Below, piece after piece: positions 60,606 through 64,000 of a stretch of 64,000 nucleotides of DNA. The stretch is from NCBI GenBank assembly GCA_934234215.1, contig CAKQHB010000007.1:47037-111036 (forward strand), read 5' to 3'. This stretch comes from an uncultured Cuneatibacter sp. (GTDB lineage Bacteria; Bacillota; Clostridia; Lachnospirales; Lachnospiraceae). Made by a program: the position numbers and the translations under genes. The number at the start of each line of letters is the position of its first letter. The stretch's first letter is position 1. The notes beneath the pieces were generated by a model. It saw nothing but the letters and a program-made list of their open reading frames with translations, did no database searches and was not told the origin of the DNA.

Positions 60606-61593
60606 GAAGACACTGAAAATCGGCGATGTGACATTGTCCGGACCGGTGCTTCTGGCGCCGATGGCGGGAGTGACAGATTCCCCGTACCGTATCATCTGCA
60701 AGGAGATGGGCTGCGATCTGGTTTACACGGAGATGGTCAGCGCAAAAGCGATTTATTATCACAACAAAAATACGGAGGAGCTGATGAGCTATCAGCCGGA
60801 GGAAGCGCCGGTGGCAGTACAGCTTTTTGGTTCCGATCCGAAGATCATGGCAGAGATGGCGGCGCAGATCGAAGACCGCTTCGCCCTGATCGACATTAAC
60901 ATGGGCTGTCCGGTGCCGAAGATCGTCAAAAATGGCGAGGGCTCGGCGCTGATGCGCAAGCCGGAGCTGATCCGGGAGATCCTGACTGAGATGGTGAAGA
61001 CCGTGCACAAGCCGGTGACGATCAAGATCCGCAAGGGCTTCAACGATGAAGAGGTCAATGCGGTGGAAATCGCAAAGATTGCGGAGGACTGCGGTGTTGC
61101 AGCCATCACGGTACATGGTCGGACGAGAGAACAGTATTACAGCGGCAAGGCGGATTGGGACATTATCAGGCAGGTCAAAGAGGCAGTTTCGATCCCGGTC
61201 ATCGGAAACGGGGATATTTTCTCGGCACAGGATGGAGCTGCGATGATGGAGCAGACCGGCTGTGACGGCATCATGATCGCCCGTGGAGCAAAAGGAAATC
61301 CGTGGATTTTCCGGGATATGAAGCAATACCTGACAGACGGTACGATCCCGCCTGCCCCTACGACGGATGAAATCTATGACATGGTACTGCGCCATGTGGA
61401 ATTGCAGGTACAGCACCAGGGCGAACACATGGGGATGTTAGAGATGCGGAAGCATGCATCGTGGTACACGCAAGGGTGTCCCAATTCCAGCGCACTGCGC
61501 CGGGAAGTGAATCAGGTGGAGACCATCGCGGAAATGAAGGAATTGCTGGAAAAACAACGAAATTTCGTGACAAAAGCAAAGTCAGAATCTTGA
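60598..61593 (+). CDS. dusB: tRNA-dihydrouridine synthase
   Basis: A 331-residue flavoenzyme that reduces uridine to dihydrouridine in tRNA. Diagnostic segments are LLAPMAGVTDSPYRIICKEMG, VQLFGSDPKIMAEMA, INMGCPVPKIVKNGEGSALM (with the catalytic cysteine) and IMIARGAKGNPWIF. The ATG at 60598 is used since GGGAG lies 9 bases away; ATG 60592 is the alternative. It overlaps the previous gene by 8 bases. The stop codon is inside the -35 box of the greA promoter. Confidence 0.95.
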   Translation: MNKKTLKIGDVTLSGPVLLAPMAGVTDSPYRIICKEMGCDLVYTEMVSAKAIYYHNKNTEELMSYQPEEAPVAVQLFGSDPKIMAEMAAQIEDRFALIDINMGCPVPKIVKNGEGSALMRKPELIREILTEMVKTVHKPVTIKIRKGFNDEEVNAVEIAKIAEDCGVAAITVHGRTREQYYSGKADWDIIRQVKEAVSIPVIGNGDIFSAQDGAAMMEQTGCDGIMIARGAKGNPWIFRDMKQYLTDGTIPPAPTTDEIYDMVLRHVELQVQHQGEHMGMLEMRKHASWYTQGCPNSSALRREVNQVETIAEMKELLEKQRNFVTKAKSES

Positions 61594-61618
61594 CAAGAAC
61601 GTAGAGTTCACATATAAT
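61590..61618 (+). promoter_or_regulatory. Consensus sigma-A promoter upstream of greA
   Basis: TTGACA (61590-61595) and TATAAT (61613-61618), both perfect consensus, with a 17-base spacer. The expected transcription start is near 61625, some 80 bases before greA and just before a terminator. Confidence 0.85.
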
Positions 61619-61637
61619 AACGTAGTTAAAGACAAAT

Positions 61638-61671
61638 CCGGCCTGCTCACATTCTCAGCAGGCTGGTTTTT
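61638..61671 (+). terminator. Terminator in the greA leader
   Basis: Stem CCGGCCTGCT (61638-61647) and AGCAGGCTGG (61657-61666) with one G-T pair, then TTTTT. It lies between the consensus promoter and greA, so it can end dusB transcripts and also abort greA transcripts after ~45 nt. Confidence 0.8.
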
Positions 61672-61707
61672 GTCCGCGTATTTCATGAAACCAGGAGGAC
61701 GAGCGCC

Positions 61708-62196
61708 ATGGCTGAGAGCAAAAAGCATATTCTTACCTACGCTGGATTAAAACAGTATGAAGATGAGCTGCAGAACCTGAAAGTGGTTCGCAGAAAAGAA
61801 GTATCCGAGAAAATCAAAGAAGCAAGAGAACAGGGTGACCTGTCCGAGAACGCTGAGTACGATGCAGCGAAGGATGAGCAGAGAGACATCGAGCAGCGTA
61901 TCGAAGAGCTGGAAAAGCTTCTGAAAAATGCAGAAGTAGTTGTAGACGATGACGTTGATACCGATAAGATCAGCATCGGCTGCAAAGTAAAGGTTTATGA
62001 TGTGGAGTTCGATGAGGAGATGGAGTTCTCTATCGTAGGTTCCACCGAGGCAAGCAGCCTGAACAATAAGATCAGTAATGAGTCTCCGGTCGGCAAAGCA
62101 CTGCTGGGTCACGGCATCGGAGATGTAGTAGACGTAGAGACACAGGCTGGTGTGATTCAGTACAAGGTACTGGATATCATCAAGACCGCAATCTAA
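61708..62196 (+). CDS. greA: Transcription elongation factor GreA
   Basis: A 162-residue GreA that rescues backtracked RNA polymerase. The N-terminal coiled coil carries the acidic tip region EAREQGDLSENAEYDAAKDEQ (the functional D and E of the tip, in two parts), followed by the FKBP-like C-terminal domain with SPVGKALLGHGIGDVV. AGGAGG is 9 bases before the ATG. It precedes lysS by 26 bases, a frequent greA-lysS pair. Confidence 0.97.
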   Translation: MAESKKHILTYAGLKQYEDELQNLKVVRRKEVSEKIKEAREQGDLSENAEYDAAKDEQRDIEQRIEELEKLLKNAEVVVDDDVDTDKISIGCKVKVYDVEFDEEMEFSIVGSTEASSLNNKISNESPVGKALLGHGIGDVVDVETQAGVIQYKVLDIIKTAI

Positions 62197-62222
62197 TTCA
62201 CCAGAAGATACAGGAGGAAGAT

Positions 62223-64000
62223 ATGGCTTCACAGAACCAGAATCAGGAGCCGGATCTGAATCAGCTGCTGAAGGTTCGCCGCGAAAAGCTGGCGGAGCTG
62301 CAGCAGAACGGTCAGGATCCGTTTGCAATTACCACTTACGATGTGACACATCACACATCAGATGTCAAAGAGCAGTTTGAAACCCTGCAGGGAACTACCG
62401 TATCCATCGCCGGACGTTTGATGTCCAAGCGTGTGATGGGTAAGGCATCTTTCTGTAATGTACAGGATCTGAAAGGCAAGATTCAGGCTTATGTTGCAAA
62501 GGATTCCGTAGGTGAAGATGAGTATAAGGCATTCAAGCGCATGGACATCGGCGATATCGTAGGTCTGAAGGGCGAGGTATTCACCACAAAGACCGGTGAG
62601 ATCTCCATCCATGTTTCCGACATCACTCTGCTGTCCAAGAGCCTGCAGATCCTGCCGGAGAAGTTCCACGGTCTGACAAACACCGATATGCGTTATCGTC
62701 AGAGATATGTGGATCTGATTATGAACGAGGATGTAAAGGATACCTTCATTAAGCGTTCTCAGATCCTGAGAGCAATCCGTTCTTATCTGGACGGACAGGG
62801 CTTCATGGAAGTGGAGACCCCGATGTTAGTATCCAACGCCGGCGGTGCAGCAGCGCGCCCGTTTATGACTCATTTTAACGCACTGGACGAGGATCTGAAG
62901 CTGCGTATCTCTCTGGAGCTGTATCTGAAGAGACTGATCGTCGGTGGTCTGGAGCGCGTATACGAGATCGGTCGTGTATTCCGTAACGAGGGTGTTGATA
63001 CGAGACACAATCCGGAGTTCACTCTGATGGAGCTGTACCAGGCATATACCGATTATCACGGCATGATGGATCTGACCGAGAACCTGTACCGCCATGTGGC
63101 ACAGACTGTTCTTGGTACCACCACCATCACATACAACGGCATTGAGATGGATCTGGGCAAGCCGTTCGCACGCCTGACCATGGTAGATGCAGTTAAACAG
63201 TATTCCGGTGTTGATTTCAATGAGATCCATACTCTGGAAGAGGCTCGCGCAGTTGCAAAGGAGCATCATGTAGAGTTTGAGGAGCGCCACAAGAGAGGCG
63301 ATATCCTGAACCTGTTCTTCGAGACATTTGTTGAGGAGCACCTGATCCAGCCGACCTTCATCATGGATCATCCGGTTGAGATCTCCCCTCTGACAAAGAA
63401 AAAGCCGGACAACCCCGACTATGTAGAGCGTTTCGAGTTCTTCATGAATGGTTGGGAGATGGCAAACGCTTACTCCGAGCTGAATGATCCGATCGACCAG
63501 AGAGCACGTTTCGCAGCTCAGGAAGAGCTGTTCGCACAGGGCGATGAGGAAGCAAACCACACCGATGAAGACTTCCTGTATGCACTGGAGCTTGGTATGC
63601 CTCCGACGGGTGGTATCGGATTCGGTATCGACCGTATGTGCATGCTGATGACCGATTCTGCTGCAATTCGTGATGTTCTGTTGTTCCCGACGATGAAGTC
63701 ACTGGATGCTGACAAGAAGTCTGCGAAGTCAGAAAACAGCACTTATACAGCAGCACCGGAGAAAGAAGAAGTTATCGACTTCTCCAAGGTAAAGGTAGAG
63801 CCTTTATTTGAAGAATTTGTTGATTTCGATACTTTCAGCAAGTCTGATTTCAGAGCTGTAAAAGTAAAAGCTTGTGAAGCTGTTAAGAAATCCAAGAAGC
63901 TGTTACAGTTCACTCTGGATGACGGAACAGGCACAGATCGTACGATTTTAAGCGGTATTCACGCTTATTACGAGCCGGAAGAACTGGTTGGAAAGACTCT
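62223..64000 (+). CDS. lysS: Lysyl-tRNA synthetase (class II) with C-terminal tRNA-binding domain, 3' truncated by window
   Basis: The frame is open to the window end (over 592 residues). Residues ~1-500 are a class II LysRS: OB-fold near 60-150 (VSIAGRLMSKRVMGKASF), motif 2 VYEIGRVFRNEGVDTRHNPEFTLMELY in two parts, and motif 3 GMPPTGGIGFGIDRMCMLM. After a linker (residues ~500-520) comes a tRNA-binding domain of the Trbp111/EMAPII type (DFDTFSKSDFRAVKVKACEA, LDDGTGTDRTILSGI), usually found at the end of MetRS. AGGAGG is 6 bases before the ATG. The linker and appended domain use more AT-rich codons than the core. Confidence 0.95.
   Translation, partial: MASQNQNQEPDLNQLLKVRREKLAELQQNGQDPFAITTYDVTHHTSDVKEQFETLQGTTVSIAGRLMSKRVMGKASFCNVQDLKGKIQAYVAKDSVGEDEYKAFKRMDIGDIVGLKGEVFTTKTGEISIHVSDITLLSKSLQILPEKFHGLTNTDMRYRQRYVDLIMNEDVKDTFIKRSQILRAIRSYLDGQGFMEVETPMLVSNAGGAAARPFMTHFNALDEDLKLRISLELYLKRLIVGGLERVYEIGRVFRNEGVDTRHNPEFTLMELYQAYTDYHGMMDLTENLYRHVAQTVLGTTTITYNGIEMDLGKPFARLTMVDAVKQYSGVDFNEIHTLEEARAVAKEHHVEFEERHKRGDILNLFFETFVEEHLIQPTFIMDHPVEISPLTKKKPDNPDYVERFEFFMNGWEMANAYSELNDPIDQRARFAAQEELFAQGDEEANHTDEDFLYALELGMPPTGGIGFGIDRMCMLMTDSAAIRDVLLFPTMKSLDADKKSAKSENSTYTAAPEKEEVIDFSKVKVEPLFEEFVDFDTFSKSDFRAVKVKACEAVKKSKKLLQFTLDDGTGTDRTILSGIHAYYEPEELVGKT

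Noticed and set aside
1..64000. CRISPR arrays, tRNA and rRNA genes, insertion sequences
   Set aside because: No regularly spaced repeats, no cloverleaf-like sequence and no transposase or integrase coding region were recognised by eye.

Overview
The window looks like the chromosome of a low-to-mid-GC Gram-positive anaerobe of the class Clostridia, most likely family Lachnospiraceae. The reasons are: strong AGGAGG-type ribosome binding sites; sigma-A promoters with 17-bp spacers; a DinR-type SOS box (GAAC-N4-GTTC) at uvrB; a two-subunit iron-sulfur L-serine dehydratase next to formate-tetrahydrofolate ligase; HemZ; a FolB-FolK fusion; and a small protein between birA and dusB that I recall as typical of Lachnospiraceae. 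No rRNA, tRNA, CRISPR array, transposase or prophage was seen.

Layout. 1-2.6 kb: end of an ABC ATPase, a DUF4143 ATPase with a palindromic upstream region, an HD hydrolase and thioredoxin. 2.8-10.1 kb: HAD phosphatase, a large serine hydrolase, sdaAB-sdaAA-fhs (serine deamination and one-carbon entry) and an MFS transporter. 10.2-15.0 kb: uvrB-uvrA under a putative LexA box. 15.1-18.4 kb: a GH88/105-type hydrolase, a small conserved protein and an AAA-ATPase/PD-(D/E)XK protein. 18.4-24.2 kb: an AT-rich island with different codon use. It holds an XRE regulator, a small glycine-rich membrane protein, an Lgt-like protein lacking canonical residues, three zinc-ribbon membrane proteins, a degenerate IMP cyclohydrolase-like protein and a cysteine-rich membrane protein. 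24.24-24.45 kb: one long imperfect hairpin.

24.4-27.2 kb (minus strand): a split UxaA/SuyAB-like dehydratase and an MFS transporter. 27.4-32.9 kb: recJ, apt, relA and a metallo-hydrolase. 32.9-36.0 kb: an AraC regulator divergent from a Gfo/Idh/MocA oxidoreductase and a sugar isomerase/epimerase. 36.1-43.0 kb: hemZ, a DUF2142 membrane protein, hisS and aspS. 43.0-48.9 kb: an AEC transporter followed by a folate cluster (folC, folE, folP, folBK) coupled to pheA. 48.9-53.9 kb: a DUF815 ATPase, Ppx/GppA and Ppk1 (polyphosphate). 54-57.8 kb: ABC-F, TraX-like, NfeD and slipin. 57.9-64 kb: argF, a small membrane protein, birA, a DUF6145-like protein, dusB, greA and the start of lysS, which carries a C-terminal tRNA-binding domain.

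Most of the window is ordinary housekeeping chromosome. The strongest candidate for something undescribed is the 18.4-24.2 kb island, where two proteins built on enzyme scaffolds (Lgt and IMP cyclohydrolase) appear to have lost catalytic residues and sit among zinc-ribbon membrane proteins. Other points are the long hairpin at its edge, a consensus promoter plus terminator leader in front of greA, and terminators that lie inside coding sequence. All family assignments are by eye; no database search was run.
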